Positions 53,935 to 63,730 of a stretch of DNA of 64,000 nt are shown here, one piece after another; positions within the stretch are counted from its first letter, which is position 1, and every line of letters starts with the position of its first letter. The position numbers and the translations under genes are program-made. The notes beneath the pieces are model-generated. The model did no database searches. It was not told the DNA's origin and saw only the letters and a list, made by a program, of their open reading frames with translations. Source of the DNA: Rheinheimera oceanensis (GTDB lineage Bacteria > Pseudomonadota > Gammaproteobacteria > Enterobacterales > Alteromonadaceae); NCBI RefSeq assembly GCF_018831085.1, contig NZ_JAGPNM010000004.1, positions 1 through 64,000 on the forward strand, in the 5' to 3' direction.

Positions 53935-54861
53935 TTAACTTAATGCGATAACCTGCACACTGTTATCGCTGTGTTGCTCGTCATCTTCATCATTAACCAG
54001 CCCGACCGGAATAGCCGGTACGCTTTGTTTATCAAAAGCAGTATCACGCTCCGCTAACTCGGTATCCTTACTCAGGCCGGCAAAATCGAACAGATTTTTG
54101 TCGGCCATATGTGAGGGTACTATGTTCTGCATGGCCTGAAACATGGTTTCAATCCGGCCCGGAAAGCGTTTGTCCCAGTCTTGTAGCATCTCTTTTACCA
54201 CCTGACGTTGCAGGCCGTCCTGAGAGCCACAAAGGTTGCACGGAATAATCGGAAACTGGCGCGCGACTGAATACTTTTCAATGTCTTTTTCCCGGCAGTA
54301 AGCCAGCGGACGGATCACGATATGCTCACCGTTATCACTCACCAGTTTAGCTGGCATTGACTTCATTTTGCCGCCATAAAACATATTTAAAAATAAGGTT
54401 TCAAGCATGTCATCGCGATGATGGCCCAGTGCTATTTTGGTTGCGCCAAGCTCTTTGGCTGTGCGGTACAAAATACCACGACGCAGGCGGGAACACAGCG
54501 AACAAGTAGTTTTGCCCTCCGGGATTTTGTCTTTAACAATAGAGTAGGTATCTTCAGTGACTATTTTATAGTCAACACCTATGCCGCTCAGATAAGCCGG
54601 TAACACATCTGCCGGAAAGCCCGGTTGTTTCTGATCCAGATTAACGGCAACCACAGAAAAGTTAACTGGTGCAGACTGTTGCAGGTTTAGCAGAATATCC
54701 AGCAGGGTGTAGGAGTCCTTACCACCGGATAAACACACCATGATTTTATCGCCTTCTTCAATCATGTTGAAGTCGGCTATAGCCTGACCAACACCCCGAC
54801 GCAGACGTTTATGCAGTTTATTCAGATTGTATTGAGCTTTAGCTTGCGCTGCGTGAGTCAT
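53935..54861 (-). CDS. ttcA: tRNA 2-thiocytidine synthetase TtcA
   Basis: A 308-residue PP-loop enzyme that thiolates cytidine 32 of tRNA. PP-loop [12 protein letters not shown], and Fe-S cysteines in [10 protein letters not shown] and [10 protein letters not shown]. The ATG at 54861 is chosen because an upstream in-frame ATG (54903) would place the likely promoter inside the gene. In Shewanella-like genomes ttcA also lies after uspE. Confidence 0.93.
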   Translation of the reverse strand: MTHAAQAKAQYNLNKLHKRLRRGVGQAIADFNMIEEGDKIMVCLSGGKDSYTLLDILLNLQQSAPVNFSVVAVNLDQKQPGFPADVLPAYLSGIGVDYKIVTEDTYSIVKDKIPEGKTTCSLCSRLRRGILYRTAKELGATKIALGHHRDDMLETLFLNMFYGGKMKSMPAKLVSDNGEHIVIRPLAYCREKDIEKYSVARQFPIIPCNLCGSQDGLQRQVVKEMLQDWDKRFPGRIETMFQAMQNIVPSHMADKNLFDFAGLSKDTELAERDTAFDKQSVPAIPVGLVNDEDDEQHSDNSVQVIALS

Positions 54862-54879
54862 AACACTACTACCAGAAAC

Positions 54880-54912
54880 AAAAATGGCGCACATTATAGC
54901 CAAAGGTGCGCC
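54880..54912 (-). terminator. rho-independent terminator of uspE
   Basis: 7-bp stem GGCGCAC/GTGCGCC (54906-54912 with 54886-54892 on the - strand), a 13-base loop and an ATTTTTGTTT tail. The loop holds the -10 element of the ttcA promoter. Confidence 0.7.
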
Positions 54913-54921
54913 AATACCAAA
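54893..54921 (-). promoter_or_regulatory. putative ttcA promoter
   Basis: On the - strand TATAAT (54898-54893) and a weaker TTTGGT (54921-54916) are 17 bases apart, about 30 bases before the ttcA start. The element overlaps the uspE terminator. Confidence 0.5.
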
Positions 54922-54941
54922 GCAGTGCTGTAGGATAAAAG

Positions 54942-55874
54942 TCAGTCTTTCTGCAACGGGCAGACAAAATTTGCCGGTTTTACTGCCAGTACATCGCAGT
55001 CCAGCCGATCGATAACGTGTTCGGCGGTATTGCCAATAATGGCGGCCGACAGGCCGGTACGGCCAATAGTGCCAATAACCACCATTTCAGCATCCAGTTT
55101 AGTGGCTATTTGCGGTAACACGTCTTCAGGCATACCTTCCATAACATGGCAGTGCTGGCTGTCGATATCAAACTGTTTTGCCAGAGCCGTTACCGCATCT
55201 GCATGATGGTGTTTCATGGTGCTGTTATATTCCTGCGGATTAAACTCGGGAATTTCTATCGCAATATTTACCGGAGTGCCCGGAAAGGCATTTACCAGAT
55301 GCGTTTGAGCGCTTAGCATGGCAGCCATCTGCAGGGCTTTGGCGATAACGCGCTGATTCAGCGACAAATGGTGCTCTTGTTCACTGCCAGCGTTAACAGC
55401 GGCAATAATATTGCCAGCTTTCGGCCAGTCGTGATCTTTAACCAGTAATACCGGGCAGGGGCATTTACGCAGAACATGCCAGTCGGTAGGTGTGAAAATC
55501 ATCGATTTGAGTACGTCATGATCATGGGTGCCTTTAATCACCAGATCGTAGTTATCTTCCAGTACCGCGTGCACTATGGCCTCAAACGGGCGGCTGTGCC
55601 AAACCACTTTAATAACGATATTTAATCCGGTGGCGCGATAGCGCTCGGTTAGTTCGCTGATCCACATCTCGCGATCTTTAATAACCGCCTGACGCATAGA
55701 TTCACGCTCTTCGCCAGACAACATAGTCGTCATTTCGTAGGAAAAATCGTATACCGATAAAAAAGCGGTGAGCTTGCCGCCTTGTAAACGAACTAACTCT
55801 ATGGCCCGGTTAAGAGCTTTTTGCTGTTCTACACTGGGGTCCAGTACAACTAATACATTGTTGTAAGCTGACAT
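54942..55874 (-). CDS. uspE: universal stress protein UspE
   Basis: A 310-residue tandem Usp protein: first domain [20 protein letters not shown] with a degenerate nucleotide loop, second domain with [20 protein letters not shown] near the end. Length and domain pair match UspE. ATG at 55874 with GGAG upstream. It follows fnr by 98 bases containing a large palindrome and is a known companion of fnr/etrA in Shewanella. Confidence 0.9.
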   Translation of the reverse strand: MSAYNNVLVVLDPSVEQQKALNRAIELVRLQGGKLTAFLSVYDFSYEMTTMLSGEERESMRQAVIKDREMWISELTERYRATGLNIVIKVVWHSRPFEAIVHAVLEDNYDLVIKGTHDHDVLKSMIFTPTDWHVLRKCPCPVLLVKDHDWPKAGNIIAAVNAGSEQEHHLSLNQRVIAKALQMAAMLSAQTHLVNAFPGTPVNIAIEIPEFNPQEYNSTMKHHHADAVTALAKQFDIDSQHCHVMEGMPEDVLPQIATKLDAEMVVIGTIGRTGLSAAIIGNTAEHVIDRLDCDVLAVKPANFVCPLQKD

Positions 55875-55929
55875 AAACTGCTCCACTTTGCGACTTTGTC
55901 TTTAAGTGTAGTCAAATTAGCACTGTTTG

Positions 55930-55967
55930 CCTGCGTTTAACTTGCGCTGGCGCAAGTTAAACGCAGG
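55930..55967. promoter_or_regulatory. long perfect palindrome between fnr and uspE
   Basis: Arms of 18 bases (55930-55947 and 55950-55967) are fully complementary around a 2-base centre. No T-run follows on either strand, so it is not a plain terminator. The centre (TTGCG, 4 bases, CGCAA) has the spacing of an FNR box but not its sequence. Operator or RNA hairpin are both possible. Confidence 0.6.
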
Positions 55968-55972
55968 ACATA

Positions 55973-56686
55973 TCAGCAATGGGCTGTCAGAGCGGCCAGT
56001 TTGGATAGTGCAGCTTGGTCTTTAATGCTTATCAGTTTGCCGTCTACCTGAATGAGTTGCTCCTTATCCAGTTTACTCAGTAAGCGGCTGATCGTTTCTA
56101 CTGTCAAACCCAGATAATTGCCAATGTCGCTACGGGTCATCGTTAAACGAAAATCATTGGCTGAAAAGCCACGGCTGGCGTAACGCTGCCCCAGCTGAGA
56201 TAAAAAAGTTGCCAGCTTTTGCTCAGCAGTTTTGCGGTTTAGCAGTAACATCATTTGCTGATCAGCCTGAATATCTTCGCTCATCAACCGCATAATCTGC
56301 TGGCGTAACCGCGGTAGCTGGTCGAGCAATGTTTCCAGATTTGGCAGCGGAATTTCGCATACCATTGCGGTTTCCAGAGTTTCTGCATAACTTGGGTGTA
56401 ATTGTTTGCTTAATGCGTCAAAACCGACAATATCGCCCGGTAGATGAAAGCCGGTAATTTGCTGTTCACCCTGATCGGTAAGGGTAAAGGTTTTAAAAGA
56501 ACCGGTACGAATCGCATACAGGCATTTTTGTGCCTGACCGGCTTCAAACAACATGTCACCTTTATGCATTGGCTTTTTGCGCTGAATAATGTCATCCAGC
56601 CGGGTTAGCTCGTTTTCATTTAAACTAAAGGGTAAGCACAGCTGGCTGAAACCACAGTCCTGACAGTTAATGGCGGAACGTTGCAT
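55973..56686 (-). CDS. fnr: oxygen-responsive regulator Fnr (EtrA-like)
   Basis: A 237-residue Crp/Fnr-family transcription factor with an oxygen-labile [4Fe-4S] cluster: cysteines 8, 11, 17 and 110 (in AMVCEIP) match the four ligands. A cyclic-nucleotide-like beta roll is followed by an HTH with the recognition segment [12 protein letters not shown], whose E--SR fits FNR-box binding. It activates anaerobic and microaerobic genes, likely including the cco genes next door. It lies 37 bases after the SafE-type gene on the same strand. Confidence 0.94.
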   Translation of the reverse strand: MQRSAINCQDCGFSQLCLPFSLNENELTRLDDIIQRKKPMHKGDMLFEAGQAQKCLYAIRTGSFKTFTLTDQGEQQITGFHLPGDIVGFDALSKQLHPSYAETLETAMVCEIPLPNLETLLDQLPRLRQQIMRLMSEDIQADQQMMLLLNRKTAEQKLATFLSQLGQRYASRGFSANDFRLTMTRSDIGNYLGLTVETISRLLSKLDKEQLIQVDGKLISIKDQAALSKLAALTAHC

Positions 56687-56723
56687 AACGGTATCCTTGC
56701 CTTTTATAAATAATAGTGACAGC

Positions 56724-57398
56724 TTAAAAAACCATACGTTTTATAGCAAGCCATATTGTATAACTACCATAAATAGCCAGCATGGCAGCGGCGCTATACC
56801 GTACAGCCGTATGCCGTTTAATCTTATTCATCAGCTGTGCGGCGCTGCCGGTTAATAAGATGGCCGGTAAAGTTCCCAGGCCAAATGCCAGCATTAATAC
56901 CGCGCCGGCAGAAACACTGCCACTGGCCAGGCTCCAGCCTAAAGCACTGTATACTAAGCCGCAGGGCAGTGCTCCCCAGCACATTCCATAGGCGTATGCT
57001 TTGGCTATGGAGTCCAATGGCAAAAAGCGCCGCGACACAGGCTGTACATATTGCCATAGTTTTTGACCGGCTTTTTCCAGCAGCAATAAACCAAACCATA
57101 ACCGGCTGATATACAGCGCCATCATAATAAGTAGAATACCCGCCACCAAACGCAGCCATAGCATTGAAGCACCGGTAAGTTGCATGGCACTGACACCACC
57201 ATAGCCGACTATAGCGCCGAACACGGCATAGGTGGTAAGACGGCCTGCGCTTAATGCCAGTTGCAGTAAAAATTTTTCTGCCGTACTTTGTACCGGCATG
57301 GCCAATTGTAATGCTCCGGCAATGCCGCCGCACATTACCAGGCAATGCCCGCTGCCGAGAAAGCCTATCAATAATGCTGCAAGCAAGTCATTGCTCAT
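56724..57398 (-). CDS. SafE/TauE-type membrane protein of the cco cluster
   Basis: A 224-residue inner-membrane protein with about six helices, starting [21 protein letters not shown], the opening of the cytochrome-oxidase-linked sulfite-exporter/UreH-like family. Cysteines near the start and in [13 protein letters not shown] suggest metal (copper) handling during oxidase maturation, as proposed for cco-linked members (inference). Its ATG overlaps the ccoS stop by 4 bases. Confidence 0.82.
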   Translation of the reverse strand: MSNDLLAALLIGFLGSGHCLVMCGGIAGALQLAMPVQSTAEKFLLQLALSAGRLTTYAVFGAIVGYGGVSAMQLTGASMLWLRLVAGILLIMMALYISRLWFGLLLLEKAGQKLWQYVQPVSRRFLPLDSIAKAYAYGMCWGALPCGLVYSALGWSLASGSVSAGAVLMLAFGLGTLPAILLTGSAAQLMNKIKRHTAVRYSAAAMLAIYGSYTIWLAIKRMVF

Positions 57399-57574
57399 GG
57401 GGCAGGTGGGTCTTGCTTATCTTTATTGGCTACGGCTTTTTCATCAAACAGTATGCTGAAGCCTTCTTTATCCAGATCTTCGAACTGTTTGTTACGAACT
57501 GCCCAGAAAAACACCGCCAGACCAATTAGCACAAACAAAATAGCAATCGGGATCAGTACATAAATAACACTCAT
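57395..57574 (-). CDS. ccoS: cbb3 oxidase assembly protein CcoS
   Basis: A 59-residue single-pass membrane protein too short for many gene finders. Start MSVIYVLIPIAILFVLIGLA, then FFWAVRNKQFEDLD and a GFSILFDE segment, which are diagnostic of CcoS/FixS. Needed for cofactor insertion into CcoN. Its ATG overlaps the ccoI stop by one base (TAATG), and its own stop overlaps the next gene, so translation is coupled. Confidence 0.92.
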   Translation of the reverse strand: MSVIYVLIPIAILFVLIGLAVFFWAVRNKQFEDLDKEGFSILFDEKAVANKDKQDPPAP

Positions 57575-59952
57575 TATTTGAGCAGCCTTAACGAATTTGA
57601 TACCACCAGCAACGAGCTGAACGACATACCAATAACAGCAATATAGGGTGAAACAAAACCGGCAACCGCCAGTGGAATAATAATCAGGTTATAACCAACC
57701 GACCAGGCCAGATTTTGCCTGATACCGCGCTGTGCTGCCTTGCTGCCCTGCAGTAAGGTGGCAATTAAGCCGATATCATGTTGCAACAATACCACATCGG
57801 CCTGATTTTTAGATAAATCTGTACCCGATTGCATAGCTACAGAAACATGCGCAGCATGAAAACTCGGGCTGTCGTTTATACCATCACCGAGCATCAGCAC
57901 TTTATGTCCGGCGCTGACCAGTGTTGTTATTTCAGCTACTTTTTGCTCAGGCGAGCAGCCTTTAATCATCTGCTTGAACCCAAGCTGTTGCTGCAGTTTA
58001 TCTGCCTGATCTGAACTGTCGCCGGTAAGCATCAGCAGTTTGTATCCTTGCTGCTGCAACTGGCGGACAAGTACCGGTACTTCCGGGCGCAGGGCATCAT
58101 GCAAGCTGACTGCCGCAATAAGCTGGTTATCGGCAGTAAGGTACACCATTGCTTTTGCTTGCGGTTCTACCGCACAAAAAGCCGCGCTGCCCACTTTGAT
58201 TTGCATGCTATTAAGCCGGGCACTAATACCACTGCCGACAACAATATGTACCTGTTCAAGATCCAGTTTGCCGGTGAGGCTGGAGCTAAAGGCCCGGCCG
58301 ATAGGGTGTTCGGAATACGCTTCCAGATTGGCTATCAGGTTCAGGGCCTGCTCTTTGTTGTAATCGCTGCAAAACAGTGTAACGTCAGATATTGAAAACC
58401 GCCCTTCGGTCAGGGTGCCGGTTTTGTCAAAAACAATATGTGTCAGCTCTGGCAGCACATCCAGCACCTGAGCATTTTTGATCAGAATACCGCTACGGTT
58501 AAGCCGGGCCAGTGCACAGGTAATGGCTGTGGGCGTAGCCAGGCTTAGCGCGCAGGGGCAGGTTGCTACTAATACTGACAGTGTGACCCAAAACGCGCGA
58601 TCGGCATCCAGCCAAAAGTACCAAAGCGCAAAAGTAGCGGCGGCTATAATAAGCAAGCGCTCAACAAAGTACTTTGCCAGGCGGTCGGTGCGCTGCAACA
58701 CGGCAGGTTTCTGGCTTAATGTGCGCTGCTGCAGTGCAATAATCTGCCCCAGCCTGGACGATGCCAGTGGCTGGCTGACATTGACCTGCAACAGGCCATC
58801 ATGGTTGATACTGCCAGCCATGACCAGATCGCCGGTACTTTTACTTACCGGTGCGTATTCACCGGTTAGCATCGACTCATCGGCAGAGCTGTGGCCGCTG
58901 ATAATCTGGCCGTCTGCGGCTATGGTTTCACCCGGCTTTACCAAAATGCAGTCACCGCTTTGCAATCTTCTGGCTGATACGGCCTGCTGTGCGCCGTTTT
59001 TTAACAGAGTGGCGGTTACCGGCATGATTTTCAGCAAGTTGCTGGTAGCATCGCGTGCGCGTGAGCGGGCTCGGTACTCAAAAAACTTACCCAGTTGCAG
59101 TAAAAAGGTAAACATACAGACCGATTCAAAATACACTTCACCAGTGCTAAACGCGGTAGCATAGGCTGAAGCAAAGAAGGTGTAGTAAATGGCCAGGCTA
59201 ACCGGTACGTCCATATTCATTTGCCGGGCTTTTACACTGCGCCAGGCACTGCTGACAAAGGGCAGGGCAGCATAAAGCACTACCGGCAGCGTTAGTAACA
59301 GGCTTATCCAGCGTAAATACCCCTGGTGTGATGCATCTATGCCGGTGTACTCACCAAAATACAGGGCCACGGCTAACATCATTACCTGCATGGTCATAAT
59401 GCCGGAAACGGCCAAACGTTTCAGATAACGGCTAAGTTCAAGTTTGAATACCTGCTCTTCCTGATCGGCAATAAATGGGCTGGCCTGATAACCAATACTG
59501 GCAAGGCTTTTCAGAATGCTGCTAAGCGGTATGCTGTCTGCGCGCCACAACAGATGACAGCGCTGGGTGGTAGAATTAACATTAACCTGGTGCACTGCTG
59601 GTAACTGGCGTAGTTGCTTTTCAATTAACCAGGCGCAGGCGGCACAACTCATTCCACTGATAGACAGCTCCAGCTCTGTCAACTCGCCTTGTTTGTTGCT
59701 GATATCTTCCAGCACCTGAGGTGCGTCAAAGCTGCTAAGTTCAGCCTCAAGTTCTTTGGGTATAGCGTTAGCACGGTTGGCAGGTTCAGTACGAAAGCGG
59801 TAGTAGTCTGCCAGATCACTGCTGATAATCGTATCGGCTACTGCCAGACAACCAGCGCAACAAAACTGGCGCTGTCTGGCATCAAATTCAAGCTGAAATG
59901 AGGTGCCTGACGGCACAGGTTCATGGCAATGAAAGCAATATATGGCACTCAC
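57574..59952 (-). CDS. ccoI: copper-exporting P-type ATPase CcoI
   Basis: A 792-residue P1B-type ATPase that supplies copper for the cbb3 oxidase. N-terminal zinc-ribbon-like cysteines (CFHCHEPVP, CCAGC), a metal-binding domain with GMSCAACAWL, the transmembrane CPC motif (TCPCALSLATP), the phosphorylation site DKTGTLTEG and the hinge GDGINDSP are all present. Context with ccoH and ccoS distinguishes it from CopA. Confidence 0.94.
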   Translation of the reverse strand: MSAIYCFHCHEPVPSGTSFQLEFDARQRQFCCAGCLAVADTIISSDLADYYRFRTEPANRANAIPKELEAELSSFDAPQVLEDISNKQGELTELELSISGMSCAACAWLIEKQLRQLPAVHQVNVNSTTQRCHLLWRADSIPLSSILKSLASIGYQASPFIADQEEQVFKLELSRYLKRLAVSGIMTMQVMMLAVALYFGEYTGIDASHQGYLRWISLLLTLPVVLYAALPFVSSAWRSVKARQMNMDVPVSLAIYYTFFASAYATAFSTGEVYFESVCMFTFLLQLGKFFEYRARSRARDATSNLLKIMPVTATLLKNGAQQAVSARRLQSGDCILVKPGETIAADGQIISGHSSADESMLTGEYAPVSKSTGDLVMAGSINHDGLLQVNVSQPLASSRLGQIIALQQRTLSQKPAVLQRTDRLAKYFVERLLIIAAATFALWYFWLDADRAFWVTLSVLVATCPCALSLATPTAITCALARLNRSGILIKNAQVLDVLPELTHIVFDKTGTLTEGRFSISDVTLFCSDYNKEQALNLIANLEAYSEHPIGRAFSSSLTGKLDLEQVHIVVGSGISARLNSMQIKVGSAAFCAVEPQAKAMVYLTADNQLIAAVSLHDALRPEVPVLVRQLQQQGYKLLMLTGDSSDQADKLQQQLGFKQMIKGCSPEQKVAEITTLVSAGHKVLMLGDGINDSPSFHAAHVSVAMQSGTDLSKNQADVVLLQHDIGLIATLLQGSKAAQRGIRQNLAWSVGYNLIIIPLAVAGFVSPYIAVIGMSFSSLLVVSNSLRLLK

Positions 59953-59964
59953 TTATGCGCCCTG

Positions 59965-60450
59965 TCAGTAGCCAAGCTTAATTTCAGTTTCAACAGGCAG
60001 TTCAAGTGTGGCACGCAGTTTCCAGTCTCTGGAGGCGTCAGATACAACTAACTGCCACTTGCCTGTTGGTGTAATGGGTAATTTTGCGACATAAAGCAGC
60101 TCACCACTGCGTTCAGCATCCAGCGCAAAATCACGCTCGGCCAGAGTGGTATGATAAAAATCCAGATGTATTGCACCTTCCAGCACGGTATTTTCAGCAA
60201 AGCGTATTATGGCACTGTCACCGGCAATTAATACTCTGGCATCAAGGTTACGCAGCGCTGCTTCACGGTATTTGGCCAGCCGCATATTAATTGCACGACC
60301 CTCTTTGTAGTAGTCGTCTACCACCAGATCAGGAGTATGCTGCTGCATTATATAGACGGAATGCACGGCTTTTAATGCGGTGGCAACAGGGATGGCAATT
60401 AAAATCCAGGGCCACAGCTGTTTGTACCAGGGTTTAGTGTCTTGCTGCAT
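59965..60450 (-). CDS. ccoH: cbb3 oxidase assembly protein CcoH (FixH)
   Basis: A 161-residue protein with one N-terminal helix (LWPWILIAIPVATALKAVHS) and a periplasmic FixH domain: VVDDYYKEGRAINMRLA, then LDFYHTTLAERDF and PTGKWQLVVSD. It helps join CcoNO with CcoP. ATG at 60450 with AAGGAT upstream; an earlier in-frame start lies in the intergenic hairpin. ccoG, often next to it, is absent. Confidence 0.9.
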   Translation of the reverse strand: MQQDTKPWYKQLWPWILIAIPVATALKAVHSVYIMQQHTPDLVVDDYYKEGRAINMRLAKYREAALRNLDARVLIAGDSAIIRFAENTVLEGAIHLDFYHTTLAERDFALDAERSGELLYVAKLPITPTGKWQLVVSDASRDWKLRATLELPVETEIKLGY

Positions 60451-60473
60451 AAAGATCCTTAACGCTAATAACA

Positions 60474-60496
60474 ATAAGCCCCGAAACGGGGCTTAT
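60474..60496 (-). terminator. attenuating hairpin after ccoP
   Basis: Perfect 10-bp stem (ATAAGCCCCG/CGGGGCTTAT, 3-base loop) between ccoP and ccoH, followed on the - strand by TGTTATTAG. It probably terminates part of the ccoNOQP transcripts before the assembly genes. Confidence 0.65.
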
Positions 60497-60519
60497 AAGT
60501 ACAGAACAACGAAGCAAGC

Positions 60520-61503
60520 TTATTGCTGCTCTGCAGGTTTTTCCGGATTGGCTAAACGGTAGACATAGGCCGTAAGAATATGCACTTTATCTTCGCCTAA
60601 CGTTTGCTTAAAGGCTGGCATAACACCATTACGACCTTTAATAAGCGTTTCTTCTACCGCACGGGCTGAACCGCCATATAACCAGATATTATCTGTCAGG
60701 TTAGGGGCACCAAACGGCAGGTTGTGCGCCAGACTACCTTTACCATCCGGGCCATGGCAGGCGGCACACAAGGCAAATTTCGCTTTACCTGCTTCAGCAT
60801 CACGCTCGTTTACCGAACGGCCTGACAGGCTTAGCACATAAGCTGTCATTTCTTTAATACCTTGCTCGCCGAGTGCATCAAACCAACCTGGCATTACCGC
60901 TTTGCGGCCGTGCAGCAGGGTTTCTTTGATTTTTTCCGGAGTTCCGCCGTATAACCAGTCGTTGTCAGTCAGGTTAGGAAAGCCATGCTGGCCACGGGCA
61001 TTGGAGCCGTGACACAGCGCGCAGTTTTGTAAAAACAACCGCTGACCGATTTTAATTGCATCATCATCATAAGCCAGATCTAACACGTCGCGTTTGGCAA
61101 ACTGCTGGAATACCGGGCCATACACTTCGTCTGCCCGCACCATTTCGCGGTCAAACTCAACATTACGTCCTTCTTCTACAGCTTTTACTACGGCTAATTG
61201 TGACTCTTCCAGTGATTTGATACCCTGGTTTGAACTTGTCCAGCCTAAAAAGCCTTTCCAGTTACCCAGACCAGGGTAGGCCGCCAGATAAAAAACCGAC
61301 CATACCAGCGTTAAAATGAACATATAAGTCCACCAACGTGGTAACGGGTTGTTTATCTCTTCAATACCGTCTACTTCGTGACCGGTTGTTTCGTCTTCGG
61401 GTACGCCGACGTAATTTTTCAGGTTCCAGGTCAGCAGTATTGCACAGCCGATCAACACCGGAAGGGTTAACACTATGATCCAAGCACTCCAAAAGCTACT
61501 CAT
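60520..61503 (-). CDS. ccoP: cbb3 cytochrome c oxidase subunit III CcoP
   Basis: A 327-residue membrane-anchored dihaem cytochrome c. Two N-terminal helices (about 5-27 and 60-78) and two CxxCH haem sites, CALCHGS and CAACHGP, in the periplasmic part, with PNLTD repeats after each. It passes electrons to CcoO/CcoN. The ATG at 61503 is chosen because CAGGAG lies just upstream; its first codons overlap ccoQ by 8 bases. Confidence 0.95.
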   Translation of the reverse strand: MSSFWSAWIIVLTLPVLIGCAILLTWNLKNYVGVPEDETTGHEVDGIEEINNPLPRWWTYMFILTLVWSVFYLAAYPGLGNWKGFLGWTSSNQGIKSLEESQLAVVKAVEEGRNVEFDREMVRADEVYGPVFQQFAKRDVLDLAYDDDAIKIGQRLFLQNCALCHGSNARGQHGFPNLTDNDWLYGGTPEKIKETLLHGRKAVMPGWFDALGEQGIKEMTAYVLSLSGRSVNERDAEAGKAKFALCAACHGPDGKGSLAHNLPFGAPNLTDNIWLYGGSARAVEETLIKGRNGVMPAFKQTLGEDKVHILTAYVYRLANPEKPAEQQ

Positions 61504-61681
61504 GATCTGACTCCTGTTTGTTTTTTTGTTGTGCTTTTTGTTCGTCTTCAAATACCAGATTGGCAGCCTGATCGAAATCAGCTTTGCGTTTCTTGCTGTA
61601 TGCCCAGATCACAAAGGCAATAAAGGCGACGAACAAAATGACGGTAAAAATACTGTGTATCGTTGCGTATTCCATGGGCAT
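61496..61681 (-). CDS. ccoQ: cbb3 cytochrome c oxidase subunit IV CcoQ
   Basis: A 61-residue single-helix protein (IFTVILFVAFIAFVIWAYS followed by KKRKADFDQAANLVF), matching CcoQ/FixQ, which stabilises the core complex. The start overlaps the ccoO stop by one base (TAATG); a second ATG two codons later is an alternative start. Confidence 0.93.
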   Translation of the reverse strand: MPMEYATIHSIFTVILFVAFIAFVIWAYSKKRKADFDQAANLVFEDEQKAQQKNKQESDHE

Positions 61682-62292
61682 TACTTCAGATGCGTGCCAA
61701 GCGACTGCAGATAAGCTATCAGTGCTTGCATTTCAGTTTTACCTTCTACAGCCGCAGCAGCGCCCTCAATATCTTCGTCAGTGTATGGCAAGCCAAAGCT
61801 ACGTAATACCTGCATTTTTTTTGCGGTGTATTTACCGTCCAGCACATTTTTATCTAACCATGGAAAAGCCGGCATATTAGATTGCGGCACCACTGAGCGC
61901 GGGTCCATTAAGTGGGCGTGATGCCAGTCGTCGCTGTAGCGCTCGCCCACACGGGCCAGATCAGGGCCTGTACGTTTAGAACCCCACAGGAACGGATGAT
62001 CCCATACACTTTCACCGGCAACAGAGTAGTGACCATAACGCTCTACTTCGGCCCTGAATGGACGGATCATCTGGCTATGACAACCAACACAACCTTCGCG
62101 GATGTATATATCACGGCCTTCTAATTGCAAAGCTGTGTAAGGTGTCATACCGTCCACTGGTTGCGTGGTTTCATCCAGAAAAAATAGCGGTGTAATCAAT
62201 ACCAGAGTGCCAAAACTGATGGCAACAATAGTTAAGATTGCTAACAGGCCAACACTTCTCTCAATTTTGTCATGATGATTCTTGTTCGACAT
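61681..62292 (-). CDS. ccoO: cbb3 cytochrome c oxidase subunit II CcoO
   Basis: A 203-residue membrane-anchored monohaem cytochrome c. One N-terminal helix, then the haem motif [12 protein letters not shown] and [20 protein letters not shown], characteristic of CcoO/FixO. It carries electrons from CcoP to the CcoN centre. It follows ccoN by 10 bases. Confidence 0.95.
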   Translation of the reverse strand: MSNKNHHDKIERSVGLLAILTIVAISFGTLVLITPLFFLDETTQPVDGMTPYTALQLEGRDIYIREGCVGCHSQMIRPFRAEVERYGHYSVAGESVWDHPFLWGSKRTGPDLARVGERYSDDWHHAHLMDPRSVVPQSNMPAFPWLDKNVLDGKYTAKKMQVLRSFGLPYTDEDIEGAAAAVEGKTEMQALIAYLQSLGTHLK

Positions 62293-62302
62293 GATTTACC
62301 TC

Positions 62303-63730
62303 TTACGCTACTGCTGGCACAGGTTGTAGTGATTCATCTTTAGCGCGCACTGTTTTGTAAACGTTGTACGCCATCAGTAACATACCGGCTACCACAAATA
62401 CCCCACCTATAAACCGCATCAGGTAAAATGGCATAGAAGCTTCCAGACTTTGAACAAAGCTGTAAGTTAAAGTGCCGTCGGTATTTACTGCGCGCCACAT
62501 CATGCCCTGGGTAATACCGGATATCCACATCGCCACGATGTATAGCACCACACCGATAGTATGCAGCCAGAAGTGGGTATTAATCAGAGAAATGCTATAC
62601 ATCCGGCCCTGGTTATACAGCACCGGGATCAGGTGATAAATTGCACCGATAGAAATCATCGCAACCCAGCCTAAGGCACCGGAGTGTACGTGGCCGATGG
62701 TCCAGTCAGTGTAATGCGACAGCGCATTTACTGATTTGATTGCCATCATCGGGCCTTCGAAGGTAGACATACCGTAGAACGACAGAGAAACAATTAAGAA
62801 ACGCAAAATAGGGTCGGTTTTCAGCTTATGCCAGGCACCTGACAGCGTCATAATACCGTTAATCATGCCGCCCCAGCTTGGCACAAATAACACAACTGAC
62901 ATCACCATACCTAAAGACTGAGTCCAGTCTGGCAGGGCAGTGTAGTGCAAATGGTGCGGGCCGGCCCAGATATACAGCGCAATTAATGCCCAGAAGTGCA
63001 CAATAGATAAACGGTAAGAATATACCGGACGACCAGCCTGCTTAGGCACAAAGTAGTACATCATGCCCAGGAAGCCTGCAGTTAGCAGGAAACCAACCGC
63101 ATTGTGACCATACCACCACTGGATCATGGCATCTACTGCACCGGCATATATTGAGTAAGATTTAAACGCGCTTACTGGCATAGCCATGCTGTTTACAATA
63201 TGCAGCGCAGCCACTGTAAGAATAAAACCGCCTAAGAACCAGTTTGCGACATAAATGTGGCTGGTTTTACGCTTGACTAAAGTGCCGAAGAACACAATAG
63301 CGTAAGACACCCAAACTAAGGTGATCAGAATATCAATTGGCCATTCCAGCTCTGCATATTCTTTGCTGCTGGTTAAGCCCATTGGCAGGGTAATTACGGC
63401 CGAAATAATAACGGCTTGCCAGCCCCAAAAGGTAAACATGGCCAGTTTTTCGGCAAACAAACGCACCTGGCAGGTACGCTGCACTATGTAATAACTGGTA
63501 GCGAACAGGGCGCTGGTACCAAAGGCGAAAATTACCGCATTGGTGTGTAAAGGACGAAGACGACTATAGGTCAACCAAGGAGTATCAAAGTTTAATGCCG
63601 GCCAATATAATTGGGCCGCGATTAATACGCCCACCGCCATGCCGATAATCCCCCAGAAAACGGTGGTTAAGGCAAAGAGGCGGACAACGCGATAGTTGTA
63701 GTCAACATTTAACGATTTGGTCTGGCTCAT
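62303..63730 (-). CDS. ccoN: cbb3 cytochrome c oxidase subunit I CcoN
   Basis: A 475-residue catalytic subunit with about 12 helices. Haem and copper histidines are seen in [46 protein letters not shown] and [14 protein letters not shown]. It reduces oxygen with high affinity and pumps protons; expected to be expressed at low oxygen. First gene of the leftward cco operon. Confidence 0.96.
   Translation of the reverse strand: MSQTKSLNVDYNYRVVRLFALTTVFWGIIGMAVGVLIAAQLYWPALNFDTPWLTYSRLRPLHTNAVIFAFGTSALFATSYYIVQRTCQVRLFAEKLAMFTFWGWQAVIISAVITLPMGLTSSKEYAELEWPIDILITLVWVSYAIVFFGTLVKRKTSHIYVANWFLGGFILTVAALHIVNSMAMPVSAFKSYSIYAGAVDAMIQWWYGHNAVGFLLTAGFLGMMYYFVPKQAGRPVYSYRLSIVHFWALIALYIWAGPHHLHYTALPDWTQSLGMVMSVVLFVPSWGGMINGIMTLSGAWHKLKTDPILRFLIVSLSFYGMSTFEGPMMAIKSVNALSHYTDWTIGHVHSGALGWVAMISIGAIYHLIPVLYNQGRMYSISLINTHFWLHTIGVVLYIVAMWISGITQGMMWRAVNTDGTLTYSFVQSLEASMPFYLMRFIGGVFVVAGMLLMAYNVYKTVRAKDESLQPVPAVA

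Noticed and set aside
56824..57345. 173-codon frame on the - strand inside the SafE-type gene
   Set aside because: Overlaps a coupled gene with clear membrane segments; the composition is typical of an out-of-frame translation.
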